Assembly (NCBI GenBank): GCA_964637365.1
Contig: CAZWWH010000027.1
Location: forward strand, 1 to 21,758
From: Cryptoclostridium sp964637365
GTDB lineage: Bacteria; Bacillota; Dehalobacteriia; UBA7702
DNA length: 21,758 bases
Direction of reading: 5' to 3'
The notes under the pieces are model-generated. The model was not told the DNA's origin and made no database searches. It worked only from the letters and a program-made list of their open reading frames with translations. A program made the translations under genes and the position numbers. Each line of letters starts with the position of its first letter. Position 1 is the stretch's first letter. Shown in pieces: positions 1 through 7,165 of this stretch.

Positions 1-53
1 ACCAGTGGCTTGAATTCTGGCGCATATCTTTTCTTTGGTTCTCCTTTGGGCAT
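1..53 (-). CDS. IS3-family transposase OrfA, N-terminal fragment (runs off the window)
   Basis: Only the first 17 codons are visible on the minus strand, starting at the ATG whose complement is at 51-53. They read MPKGEPKKRYAPEFKPL, the usual opening of the helix-turn-helix OrfA of IS3/IS150-type elements, which binds the terminal repeats and with OrfB forms the DDE transposase by programmed frameshift. An AAAGGGG ribosome binding site lies just upstream, and a TATACT -10-like hexamer lies between it and the terminal repeat at 89-113. The gene continues left of base 1, so its integrity cannot be judged. The call rests on recognising the N-terminal sequence and the adjacent IS end. Confidence 0.7.
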   Translation of the reverse strand, partial: MPKGEPKKRYAPEFKPL

Positions 54-88
54 AACAAACACCCCTTTCATTAGATAGTATACCACAC

Positions 89-113
89 TGTCTAACAAAT
101 GGGGTGCAGTTCA
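89..113 (-). repeat. Terminal inverted repeat (IRL-type) of the left IS
   Basis: On the minus strand this 25-mer starts TGAACTGCACCCC and ends GTTAGACA. Aligned without gaps, it matches the 25-mer at 21676-21700 at 19 of 25 positions, as expected for the two opposite ends (IRL and IRR) of one IS type. The outer base pairs TGAA and the inner GTTAGACA are identical. Confidence 0.65.
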
Positions 114-143
114 ATTTGATATCGGCCTGTTTTCTTAAAAATT

Positions 144-974
144 TTATCCTTGAAACAATGCATCACCAATGGCAGCATCCCAATGGCCATCAATAAGAGC
201 GACTTTGCCTTCATCTACAGCAGCGGCAACTCTAGGATCAATGGGCAGACGGCCCAAAATCTTCAGGCCAAATTCTTCCGCAGTTTCGTCCAAATGGCTT
301 TTTCCGAAAATTTCTATTTTCTTTTTGCAATCGGGGCATTCCAGATAAGCCATATTTTCCACGATCCCTAAAATCGGCACCTTCATCATCTTGGCCATGT
401 TAACGGCTTTAGCCACGATCATAGACACCAATTCTTGGGGAGAGGTAACAACGATGATACCGTCTACCGGCAGGGATTGAAAAACAGTCAAAGCGACGTC
501 CCCTGTACCGGGAGGCATATCCACGAACATATAATCCACATTTCCCCAACAAACATCAGACCAAAATTGCTTCACGGCATTGCCGATCATGGGACCGCGC
601 CAAACCACCGGTGCTTTTTCATCCTCCAGCAACAGGTTAATCGACATTAATTTCACACCTTGATCACTAACGGCAGGGAGCAAGCCGCCTTCACAAGCCT
701 GGGCGCGGCCATGCACTCCGAAAGCCTGAGGAATGGAGGGGCCTGTCAAATCCGCATCAAGAATGGCAGCTTCATAGCCCCGTCTGGCAGCATCCAGAGC
801 CAGCATCGAGGTAACCATGGATTTACCTACGCCGCCTTTGCCGCTGATGACGCCGATCACTTTTTTGACGCTGCTCAAAGCATTTGCTTCTTCTTTAAAG
901 CTGGCCTTTCTACTGTCACAGTCCAATTTACAGGAACTGCATTTTGTATCGTCACAATTTTCCTTCTTTGCCAT
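144..974 (-). CDS. mrp: Mrp/ApbC/NBP35-type iron-sulfur cluster carrier P-loop ATPase
   Basis: A 276-residue P-loop NTPase of the Mrp/ApbC family, cytosolic proteins that bind a [4Fe-4S] cluster at a dimer interface and pass it to apo-enzymes using ATP. The deviant Walker A GKGGVGKS is at residues 45-52. The family CXXC pair is CPDC at about 213-216, in the VENMAYLECPDC segment. An extra N-terminal cluster of four cysteines (residues 7-19, CDDTKCSSCKLDC) resembles the NBP35-like N-terminal ferredoxin motif. I placed the start at the ATG (972-974) that has AAGGAG about nine bases upstream; an in-frame extension of 22 codons lacks a good ribosome binding site. The gene is monocistronic and divergent from pdxK. 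Its 3' end lies close to the IS end, with no visible terminator. Confidence 0.9.
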   Translation of the reverse strand: MAKKENCDDTKCSSCKLDCDSRKASFKEEANALSSVKKVIGVISGKGGVGKSMVTSMLALDAARRGYEAAILDADLTGPSIPQAFGVHGRAQACEGGLLPAVSDQGVKLMSINLLLEDEKAPVVWRGPMIGNAVKQFWSDVCWGNVDYMFVDMPPGTGDVALTVFQSLPVDGIIVVTSPQELVSMIVAKAVNMAKMMKVPILGIVENMAYLECPDCKKKIEIFGKSHLDETAEEFGLKILGRLPIDPRVAAAVDEGKVALIDGHWDAAIGDALFQG

Positions 975-1020
975 AATTCGGTAACTCCTTTTTTCCATGA
1001 ATCTTCTTATTTGTATTTTT

Positions 1021-1029
1021 ATTTTATCA
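1021..1029 (-). promoter_or_regulatory. Candidate extended -10 promoter element for mrp
   Basis: On the minus strand the sequence TGATAAAAT is a TGn extended -10 element about 50 bases before the chosen mrp start. The -35 position holds only a weak TGGATA (about 1044-1049). Plausible by position and motif only. Confidence 0.35.
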
Positions 1030-1040
1030 CAAATTTTCAC

Positions 1041-1070
1041 TTGTATCCATAGTTTGATAGCGGTTATAAT
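1041..1070 (+). promoter_or_regulatory. Sigma-A promoter of pdxK
   Basis: TTGTAT at 1041-1046 and a perfect TATAAT at 1065-1070 are separated by 18 bases, placing the start of transcription about 25 bases before the pdxK ATG. It lies back to back with the mrp promoter region. Confidence 0.6.
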
Positions 1071-1101
1071 AAAAGAATCCTAATAATTGAGGTGTTATTT
1101 T

Positions 1102-1953
1102 ATGTTGAAAGAACAAAAACGTGTTGTGGCCATTCACGATATTTCCTGTGTGGGGAAATGCTCCCTAACGGTGGCTTTGCCAATATTGTCCGCAGCCGGT
1201 GTGGAAACCAGCATTATTCCCACTGCCGTGCTGTCCACCCATACCGGAGGCTTTACCGGTTATACCTATCGGGATCTTACTGACGAAATTTTGCCCATTA
1301 CCGACCATTGGAAGACCCTTGATTTAAAAATCGACGCCATATACACAGGCTTTCTCGGCTCCTTTGAGCAAATTGACATTATGAAGAAGGTTTTTGATAC
1401 CTTTAAAACCAAGGACAATCTTATCTATGTAGATCCCGTTATGGGAGATAACGGCGCTCTTTATACCATTTTTGACCAAGAATTCGCCAAAGGCATGGCC
1501 TCCCTCTGCGCTAAAGCGGACATCATTATCCCAAATATTACCGAAGCCTGCTTTATGCTGGAGGAAACCTACTTGGACCCCCCTTATGAAAAAAGCTACG
1601 TAGAAAAACTTTTGAAACAATTGGCAGCGCTTGGCCCTAAAAAGGTGGTATTGACAGGAGTGGCTTTCAACGAAGAAAATTTGGGAACTGCCGTTTATGA
1701 CAGTGAAAAGGGAGCCATTGACTATATCTTTGCCAAACGGATTGAAGGATATTATCATGGTACCGGTGATGTCTTCGGCAGTGCATTGTTGGCAGGTTTG
1801 ATGAACGGCTGCTCTTTGAAACGCAGCGCCGAGGTAGCGGTAAATTACACCGTTGGTTCGATCCAACGCACGAAGGACGCAGAAACAGATGTAAAATATG
1901 GCGTAGACTTTGAACGGGGCGTTCCCGATCTCATTAAAGATTTAAAACTTTGA
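1102..1953 (+). CDS. pdxK: Pyridoxal/pyridoxamine kinase (ribokinase superfamily, PdxK/ThiD-like)
   Basis: A 283-residue cytosolic kinase of the PfkB/ribokinase superfamily that most likely phosphorylates pyridoxal, pyridoxamine or pyridoxine with ATP to salvage vitamin B6. Visible marks are the N-terminal strand with HDISCVGKCSL (12-22), STHTGGFTGYTY (45-56), DPVMGDNG (111-118), NITE (145-148) and the anion-hole/catalytic motif GTGDVFGSALL (220-230) with D223 as the likely base. The start at 1102 is favoured because TGAGGTG sits 7-8 bases upstream; an in-frame TTG at 1087 would overlap that ribosome binding site. It stands alone between its own promoter and a terminator. Hydroxymethylpyrimidine kinase (ThiD) is the main alternative, since the two activities share this fold, but the N-terminal CVGKCSL and HTGGFTG segments fit the pyridoxal-kinase branch. 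Confidence 0.8.
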   Translation: MLKEQKRVVAIHDISCVGKCSLTVALPILSAAGVETSIIPTAVLSTHTGGFTGYTYRDLTDEILPITDHWKTLDLKIDAIYTGFLGSFEQIDIMKKVFDTFKTKDNLIYVDPVMGDNGALYTIFDQEFAKGMASLCAKADIIIPNITEACFMLEETYLDPPYEKSYVEKLLKQLAALGPKKVVLTGVAFNEENLGTAVYDSEKGAIDYIFAKRIEGYYHGTGDVFGSALLAGLMNGCSLKRSAEVAVNYTVGSIQRTKDAETDVKYGVDFERGVPDLIKDLKL

Positions 1954-1960
1954 TATGTAA

Positions 1961-1995
1961 AAAAATCCGAAGTCCTTTCGATTTCGGATTTTTCT
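1961..1995 (+). terminator. Intrinsic terminator after pdxK
   Basis: An AAAAATCCGAA arm at 1961 pairs with TTCGGATTTTT, extended by GTC/GAT (one G-U pair) around a five-base loop, and ends in a T run. It begins about eight bases after the pdxK stop. The A-rich left arm would also let it act in the other direction. Confidence 0.85.
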
Positions 1996-2065
1996 TATAA
2001 ACGAGACAAAAGGAAATAATACACATAAATCATGGAAAAGCAACTATAAAATCTTCTTAAAATAA

Positions 2066-2094
2066 TTGTAAAATCCAGAGAAGAATGGTATAAT
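2066..2094 (+). promoter_or_regulatory. Sigma-A promoter of the LtaS-like gene, with extended -10
   Basis: TTGTAA at 2066-2071, a 17-base spacer and TATAAT at 2089-2094 preceded by TGG (a TGn extension). Predicted transcription start is near 2101, giving a 65-base untranslated leader. Confidence 0.7.
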
Positions 2095-2165
2095 AATTCT
2101 GTTTTATTCAACCGCTTCTTGTCGATATATGTCAAACCAGACGCGGCGAAAGAGGTCTTGATTTC

Positions 2166-4037
2166 ATGAAATTTTACAAACGATTTTCTTGTCCTATTTT
2201 ATTGGCCCTCATATCAATTCCCGTTGTCTCATTCATTATAATGGGCGCCATCGTCCTTTTGGAACCTAACTATAGCGGCTATTGGTTTTCCACGGCTATG
2301 GAATCCCCCACACTATTTCTTTGGAACTATCTGCCAATTTTCTTTACCTTGGCGATTCTTTTTTTCTGCAGCGGTAATCTTCCCTTTTCTCTGATTACCG
2401 GCAGTACGCTGTGGATCACCATGGGGCTCATTAGCCATTACAAAATTATACTAAGGAGCGAACCTTTCTTGCCCGGTGATATCACCCTGGCCCGGGAGCT
2501 AATGGGAATCATTGATACAGTGGACCCAAAATTAATGATTACCGGTGTGGCAATCATTGTTTTTCTCATCATTGCCATTGTCCTATCCTTTTTATTATTT
2601 CGCCGCTGTAAGATAAAGTGGTACATTCAGATTTCCGCCTTGGTAGTCACATTGATAATTACGGCGGTGTGCTATCAGACCTTTTACACGACTTCCAAAT
2701 ATTATAATGAATTCCCTGTGAATGGCTATGCATACAATCAGGTCGATGTCTGTGGCTCTCGGGGATTTCCCTATATGTTCGTATATGAGATTCATAATTC
2801 TTACGTACAAAAACCCGATAGCTATAGGAAAGAGAATTATCAAGCCATAGATGACCCTCAGGTTTCTACGGAGAGCTACGATACCACAGTAAAACCCCAC
2901 ATCATCATGATAATGTCTGAGGCATATTGCGATATCAGTGAAAATGTCCACCTCACCATTGCCACAGACCCCATGAAGAATTTTAAGGCCGTTGCCGAAG
3001 AATCTGTCATGAGTGGCCATGTAGTCACGAATATCTTCGGAGGCGGTACTGTTGTTTCCGAATATGAAGCACTGACTGGTATCAGTCAGGCGAATCTGCG
3101 TACCCAAACTGTGCCCTATTATTTTATCCGCAGAGGAATTGATGGGTTGCCCCATATTCTATCCTCTATCGGTTATGATACTGAGGCGCTTCATCCAGGC
3201 TTCAGCTGGTTTTATAACCGCCAAAACGTCTATCAACACATGGGCTTTGATACGTTCAAACACGCTGATAATGCTTTCACTGTCAACCGTTCCGCTGCGG
3301 GAGGCTATCTTTCCGATAAAACTGCTTTTGAACAATTGATTCTCGATTTTCAAAGCCATTTAGAAACCTCAGACGCACCATTGTTCCAATTCCTCGTTAC
3401 CATTGAAAATCACGGTGGATACGCAGGGAAATACGGCTTAACCGAGCCGCTGGTGCAATGTGACATTCCCATGAGTAGGGAAGATCTCATGGTTCTTTCC
3501 AACTATATTGTCGGGATTTACAATGCGGATGAACAAATTGGCCGCCTCACAGATTATCTCGAAACTGTCAACGAACCAGTAATTCTCGTTTACTTCGGAG
3601 ATCATAAACCTGCCATGAACAGCGTTTTTGAAACCATCGGCTACGATATTACCGATACGGCGGCGGAAGACTCTCTCATTGACTCCTTGGAATATTATAC
3701 CACGCCGTTTTTCATTTGGGAAAATCAAGCCGCTGAAAGTACCTTGTCGCTCTCTACCCGCACCGTGGAGTTGGGGCTGGAAAACCTGGATTGTTTTAGC
3801 GTGGTCTATCTTGGTACCACTCTCATGGAGCTATTGGGATTTGATGACCTATCTCCCTTTATGCAATCGGTCAATTCTGTACGCCGAACACTCCCCGTCT
3901 GGAATAAGGCAGTTTGGATGGACAGCAGCGGCACTATGGGGGAAAAAGAGGAAGCCCCCCAATCCACCAAAGATCTACTCAGTGAGTATAAAAATTGGTC
4001 CTATTACAAACTGTTTGATGACGATATTAACAAATAA
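2166..4037 (+). CDS. LtaS-family membrane phosphoglycerol transferase (sulfatase fold)
   Basis: A 623-residue protein with the architecture of lipoteichoic acid synthases: about five N-terminal membrane helices (roughly 10-32, 52-72, 75-93, 124-146, 153-172), then an extracellular alkaline-phosphatase/sulfatase-type domain. Metal and catalytic motifs are visible: MSEAYCDI with E252, FGGGTVVSEYEALTG with T295 as the probable nucleophile that takes phosphoglycerol from phosphatidylglycerol, and YFGDHKP (477-482) with the D and H metal ligands. The family polymerises glycerol phosphate for teichoic acids or decorates glycans, and this copy cannot be assigned to one role. The GAGGT site at 2152-2156 supports the start. 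Single gene, own promoter and strong terminator. No signal-peptidase site was evident between the membrane part and the domain. Confidence 0.85.
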   Translation: MKFYKRFSCPILLALISIPVVSFIIMGAIVLLEPNYSGYWFSTAMESPTLFLWNYLPIFFTLAILFFCSGNLPFSLITGSTLWITMGLISHYKIILRSEPFLPGDITLARELMGIIDTVDPKLMITGVAIIVFLIIAIVLSFLLFRRCKIKWYIQISALVVTLIITAVCYQTFYTTSKYYNEFPVNGYAYNQVDVCGSRGFPYMFVYEIHNSYVQKPDSYRKENYQAIDDPQVSTESYDTTVKPHIIMIMSEAYCDISENVHLTIATDPMKNFKAVAEESVMSGHVVTNIFGGGTVVSEYEALTGISQANLRTQTVPYYFIRRGIDGLPHILSSIGYDTEALHPGFSWFYNRQNVYQHMGFDTFKHADNAFTVNRSAAGGYLSDKTAFEQLILDFQSHLETSDAPLFQFLVTIENHGGYAGKYGLTEPLVQCDIPMSREDLMVLSNYIVGIYNADEQIGRLTDYLETVNEPVILVYFGDHKPAMNSVFETIGYDITDTAAEDSLIDSLEYYTTPFFIWENQAAESTLSLSTRTVELGLENLDCFSVVYLGTTLMELLGFDDLSPFMQSVNSVRRTLPVWNKAVWMDSSGTMGEKEEAPQSTKDLLSEYKNWSYYKLFDDDINK

Positions 4038-4039
4038 GC

Positions 4040-4078
4040 AAACAAATAAAGCCCTGCATTGCAGGGCTTTATTTGTTT
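4040..4078 (+). terminator. Strong bidirectional intrinsic terminator after the LtaS-like gene
   Basis: A perfect 18-bp stem (left arm AAACAAATAAAGCCCTGC from 4040) with a three-base loop at 4058-4060 and right arm ending at 4078. The inner GC block GCCCTGC/GCAGGGC is flanked by A-rich and T-rich outer arms, so it should stop transcription from either side. Confidence 0.9.
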
Positions 4079-4109
4079 AGAAATTATACTCCACATATAT
4101 TTTTATATT

Positions 4110-4155
4110 ATAGAGCCGATGGGATAGGAAGCAAATCACTGTCCATCGGCTCTAT
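4110..4155. repeat. 13-bp inverted repeat downstream of the sensor kinase gene
   Basis: ATAGAGCCGATGG at 4110-4122 is repeated inverted without mismatch at 4143-4155, around a 20-base spacer. It lies just past the kinase stop codon (minus strand). There is no clear T run in either direction, so it is not a textbook terminator, although it may still stop or protect the kinase transcript. Confidence 0.6.
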
Positions 4156-4161
4156 GGCTTA

Positions 4162-5553
4162 TCAATTCTGGATTGGCAAGGTCAGTATTACGGAAAAACC
4201 GTGGTGAGAGCTATGATCAATGGTGGTGATTCCGCCATGGGATGCGATAATCTGCTTTACAATGAGAAGTCCCAAGCCGTGGCGTTGTTCCGTAATATTT
4301 TCGTCGCAGACCATATAGTGCGGCGCAGTGTTAAGCTTTTGGATTTCTTCCTCCGTGGCTCCGAGTCCATCATCAGAAACCTCTATATTACAATTACCAT
4401 CCTTTGTGGTAATGCTGACAAAAATTTTACAACCTTGCTCATTGTGGTTCATGCTGTTCTGAATGAGATTACTGATTGCTCGTTTTATCAAATCTTTATC
4501 GACATTGACCGGGCAGACAGTCAGGGTTTCATCGGTTTCCCATACAATCGGGTGCTTATCGGAAATATCCATATTAATAAAGTCAACAACGACCTGGCGG
4601 GCGAGGGCTATGATATTTTCTCTGGTTGGATTGATTGGCTGCATATTGTATTCCAATTTTGACGCCAAATTAAGGTCATTAATTAAGCTCCGTATGCGCT
4701 GGCTCTGCTTCACAATGACCGCCGCCTTTTGGCGCTCATTATCGGTTAAATGAGGATCATCCTTTAATTGCCCGGCATACCCCATGACCATTGACAGGGG
4801 AGTTCTAATATCGTGAGAAACGCCGGCAATCCAATTTGCCCTTGCTGTTTCCTTTTTACGCAACTGATAATTCTGAGACTGCAACACCTCTGAAGTTCTA
4901 TTAATGTGGACGGCTACCTCCGACAATAAACCTTTTTCCTTAATTTGAACAGGTTCGCCCGCGGGTAAAGCCTGTATGCCGTTGGTAATTGGTTTCACAG
5001 ACCGCAACAGCTTGGTATTGACCACAACATAGATTAGAAATATAAGGGCTACGTTAACAGCCACGACGGAAAAAAGAGTTTGGGGCAAATGTGCAATAAA
5101 CTCATAATCCCAGGTTGGCCACATTGATTTCCAATATCGATCCTTCGGATAACCTAAAACCACCAGGCCATCCTCGGCCTCCCCAGCATAGGTCGGATAA
5201 TCCTCGATATAGCCAAGGGTCAATTCTGAAATATCCGAAAGAGAATATTGCCGGGGGATATTCTCCGGCAGGTTATCGGTATTCCAGACCACTTGCCGGG
5301 TTTCATTATCAATACAAATCGCCCACACATCGTCTTTTTTTAAGGTTTCTATCGATGCGGCGTCTAACGTGTAGCCATTTTCGGTTCTTCGTAAAGCCCG
5401 GGCGATTTCATCTGCCGTTTTATATGGAGAGCCGCTGGAGGTTTGAGTCGCCCCGATCATGAGCAAAAGCCCAATATTTAAAAGCAGAAGGAGAAAGGAG
5501 CCGATAAGTAAGATACCGACAAAACGTCGAATGAGTTTGGGAACACTTTTCAT
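4162..5553 (-). CDS. Sensor histidine kinase of a LanFEG-linked two-component system (CprK/BcrS-like)
   Basis: A 463-residue membrane kinase: helix at about 11-34, an extracellular loop of about 120 residues, a second helix at about 161-180, a HAMP-like linker, then HisKA and HATPase domains. The H box is AGVSHDIRTPLSMV with H247 as phosphoacceptor. The N box is LIQNSMNHNEQG (363-374), with N366 at the Mg position. G boxes are DDGLG (394-398) and RHGLGLL (424-430). The ATG follows the regulator stop codon by a single base, with AAAGGA inside the regulator's last codons, so the two are translationally coupled. The divergent neighbour is an antimicrobial-peptide-type ABC operon. By analogy with such clusters the large external loop would sense a lantibiotic or cationic peptide; that ligand is inference. 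Confidence 0.88.
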   Translation of the reverse strand: MKSVPKLIRRFVGILLIGSFLLLLLNIGLLLMIGATQTSSGSPYKTADEIARALRRTENGYTLDAASIETLKKDDVWAICIDNETRQVVWNTDNLPENIPRQYSLSDISELTLGYIEDYPTYAGEAEDGLVVLGYPKDRYWKSMWPTWDYEFIAHLPQTLFSVVAVNVALIFLIYVVVNTKLLRSVKPITNGIQALPAGEPVQIKEKGLLSEVAVHINRTSEVLQSQNYQLRKKETARANWIAGVSHDIRTPLSMVMGYAGQLKDDPHLTDNERQKAAVIVKQSQRIRSLINDLNLASKLEYNMQPINPTRENIIALARQVVVDFINMDISDKHPIVWETDETLTVCPVNVDKDLIKRAISNLIQNSMNHNEQGCKIFVSITTKDGNCNIEVSDDGLGATEEEIQKLNTAPHYMVCDENITEQRHGLGLLIVKQIIASHGGITTIDHSSHHGFSVILTLPIQN

Positions 5554-5554
5554 A

Positions 5555-6259
5555 TTATTTTCCTTTCACAATCAGCTTATAGCCTAAGCCCTTAATCGTT
5601 ACCAAAGATAGGGGCTGAGAAGGACTTTGCTCTATTTTTTCTCTGATGCGCCGTATATGCGCCATCAATGAGTTTTCATAGCCAAAGGGATTATCACCCC
5701 AGGCTGCTTCACACAATGCGTCAATCGTGACGATTCGCCCAGCGTTTCGATATAGAGCCGACAGAATATCGTATTCCTTAGCAGTCAAGGGAATACGCTC
5801 TCCGTTTTTAAGAACCTCGGCCCGGGTAAAATCAATTTCACTGTTTTGTAATACAACAAGGGGATTTTCTCCCTTATAGCTTCTGCGAAGAATCGCCATG
5901 ACACGGAACAACAACTCCTGAGGAAGGAAGGGCTTAACGATATAATCGTCAGCTCCCAGATCAAAGCCCTTTAATCTATCATCGTCTTCTCCCCGGGCAG
6001 TCAGAAACAAAATGGGATAATCATCATTCCTTTTTAATTGTTCCATCAAAGTAAAGCCGCTGCCGTCAGGAAGCATAACATCAAGAATCGCCAGATCCGG
6101 AGTGGATTTCTCCACACAGGAAAGGGCCTCCTTTATGTTTTTAGCTGTCAAAATATTCTCGTAACCATCGCTGGTCAAGATAGATACCAGCATATCCAAA
6201 AGCTCCTGTTCATCATCAACAAGCAGAATCTGTTTACTCTTTAAATATTCAGAATTCAT
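5555..6259 (-). CDS. OmpR/PhoB-family response regulator
   Basis: A 234-residue regulator with an N-terminal receiver (acid pair D15-D16, phosphorylated D60 in LAILDVMLPDGSG, T87, K109) and a C-terminal winged-helix DNA-binding domain of the OmpR type, seen in the EYDILSALYRNAGRIVT and GLGYKLI segments. The start at 6259 is chosen because AAGAAGG lies seven bases upstream and the receiver begins directly after it; an in-frame extension to 6433 would run across the promoter region. It is first in a two-gene operon with the kinase. Three GTAAGG boxes in 11-bp steps in the divergent intergenic region are the expected kind of OmpR-family operator, pointing to the adjacent ABC operon as its target. 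Confidence 0.9.
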   Translation of the reverse strand: MNSEYLKSKQILLVDDEQELLDMLVSILTSDGYENILTAKNIKEALSCVEKSTPDLAILDVMLPDGSGFTLMEQLKRNDDYPILFLTARGEDDDRLKGFDLGADDYIVKPFLPQELLFRVMAILRRSYKGENPLVVLQNSEIDFTRAEVLKNGERIPLTAKEYDILSALYRNAGRIVTIDALCEAAWGDNPFGYENSLMAHIRRIREKIEQSPSQPLSLVTIKGLGYKLIVKGK

Positions 6260-6282
6260 GAAGATACCTTCTTTCTGTTTTG

Positions 6283-6291
6283 AGTATAGCA
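6283..6291 (-). promoter_or_regulatory. Extended -10 promoter of the regulator-kinase operon
   Basis: On the minus strand TGCTATACT forms a TGn extended -10 element about 25 bases before the regulator start. No good -35 is present, as is common with extended -10 promoters. Confidence 0.5.
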
Positions 6292-6327
6292 CAAAAATAC
6301 CCCTCAGTTCTATGGTGCGGATAAAAA

Positions 6328-6381
6328 GTAAGGTAGATGTAAGGAAGAGAGAATGCTGCCGTAAGGATGGATTTGTACAAT
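6328..6381 (+). promoter_or_regulatory. Probable response-regulator operator and promoter of the LanFEG-type operon
   Basis: GTAAGG occurs at 6328, 6339 and 6361. The steps are 11 and 22 bases, with a degenerate AGAATG in the empty 6350 slot, so all copies sit on one face of the helix. A TACAAT -10-like hexamer at 6376-6381 lies nine bases after the last box, and no -35 consensus exists in the area covered by the boxes. Tandem boxes at 11-bp spacing replacing the -35 are the usual form of OmpR-family activator sites. Confidence 0.55.
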
Positions 6382-6409
6382 GAAGACGCGATGAGAAAGG
6401 AGCGATAAA

Positions 6410-7165
6410 ATGAATATTATTGAAACCAGTCACTTAACGAAATCATATGGGGAATTTACCGCTGTATCGGGACTCAATCTTCATATTCCCAAAGGCACGG
6501 TTTATGGTTTTCTCGGTCCAAACGGAGCCGGGAAGTCAACGACAATGAAAATGTTTCTGGGACTGACCAAGCCCACCAGCGGCTCTTTTAAAATTGACGG
6601 AAAGAAATACCCGGAAAACCGCGTTGAAATTTTGAAGGAGGTAGGATCGCTGATTGAAGCCCCTTCCTTTTACGGAAATCTCAGCGGCAAGGAAAATCTG
6701 GATATCGTCCGTAAAATTTTAGGCTTGCCAAAATCAACGGTTTCTGAAGCTCTCAACCTTGTAGGGCTGACTCAGCACCAAGGCAGGCTTGCAAAAAAAT
6801 ACTCTCTCGGTATGAAGCAAAGATTAGGCTTGGCCAGTGCTTTGCTGGGCAGACCGCCAATTCTGATTCTCGATGAACCCACCAATGGGCTTGACCCCGT
6901 GGGTATCCACGAAATCAGAACCCTCATCCGTTCCCTGCCCCAAAAATTTGATTGTACCGTGCTGGTATCCTCGCATCTGCTTTCCGAAATCGAACTAATG
7001 GCAGATAACATCGGGATACTCAACCATGGGCATCTGCTGTTTGAGGGAACCCTTGAGGACTTGAAAAAGAACGCCGTTTCCAAAGGATATCCCACCGACA
7101 ATCTGGAGGATACATTCCTCGCCCTGATTCAAGCTGATAATAAGCAAAGGGGTGGCACAAAATGA
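6410..7165 (+). CDS. LanF/BcrA-type ABC transporter ATPase (antimicrobial-peptide immunity)
   Basis: A 251-residue ATPase that would power a bacteriocin/lantibiotic-protection exporter. Walker A GPNGAGKST is at 36-44, signature SLGMKQ at 132-137, Walker B plus catalytic Glu ILILDEPTNGLDP at 151-163, and the switch His in SSHLL at about 189. Where most ABC proteins have a Q-loop glutamine this one reads GSLIEAPSF with E83. Such an E-loop is reported as typical of LanF proteins and supports the immunity assignment. AAGGAG upstream of 6410 supports the start. It overlaps the next gene by four bases (ATGA). First gene of a four-gene operon, divergent from a two-component system. No lantibiotic precursor or modification genes are in the window, so this would be resistance rather than self-immunity. 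Confidence 0.88.
   Translation: MNIIETSHLTKSYGEFTAVSGLNLHIPKGTVYGFLGPNGAGKSTTMKMFLGLTKPTSGSFKIDGKKYPENRVEILKEVGSLIEAPSFYGNLSGKENLDIVRKILGLPKSTVSEALNLVGLTQHQGRLAKKYSLGMKQRLGLASALLGRPPILILDEPTNGLDPVGIHEIRTLIRSLPQKFDCTVLVSSHLLSEIELMADNIGILNHGHLLFEGTLEDLKKNAVSKGYPTDNLEDTFLALIQADNKQRGGTK

Larger units (their letters stand above)
1..113 (-). mobile_element. IS3-family (IS150-type) insertion sequence, left end
   Basis: The segment holds the inner terminus of an IS element whose transposase reads leftward out of the window. The terminal repeat is at 89-113, followed inward by a short leader and the OrfA start at 53. The end begins TGAACTGCACCCC on the minus strand, a typical left end for this group. 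It lies 30 bases downstream of the mrp stop codon, where no terminator for mrp can be seen, so the insertion may have removed it. Confidence 0.7.

Noticed and set aside
1324..1866. 180-codon open frame antisense to pdxK
   Set aside because: It lies wholly inside a gene with clear kinase motifs, has no ribosome binding site or recognisable domain, and is a frame shadow.
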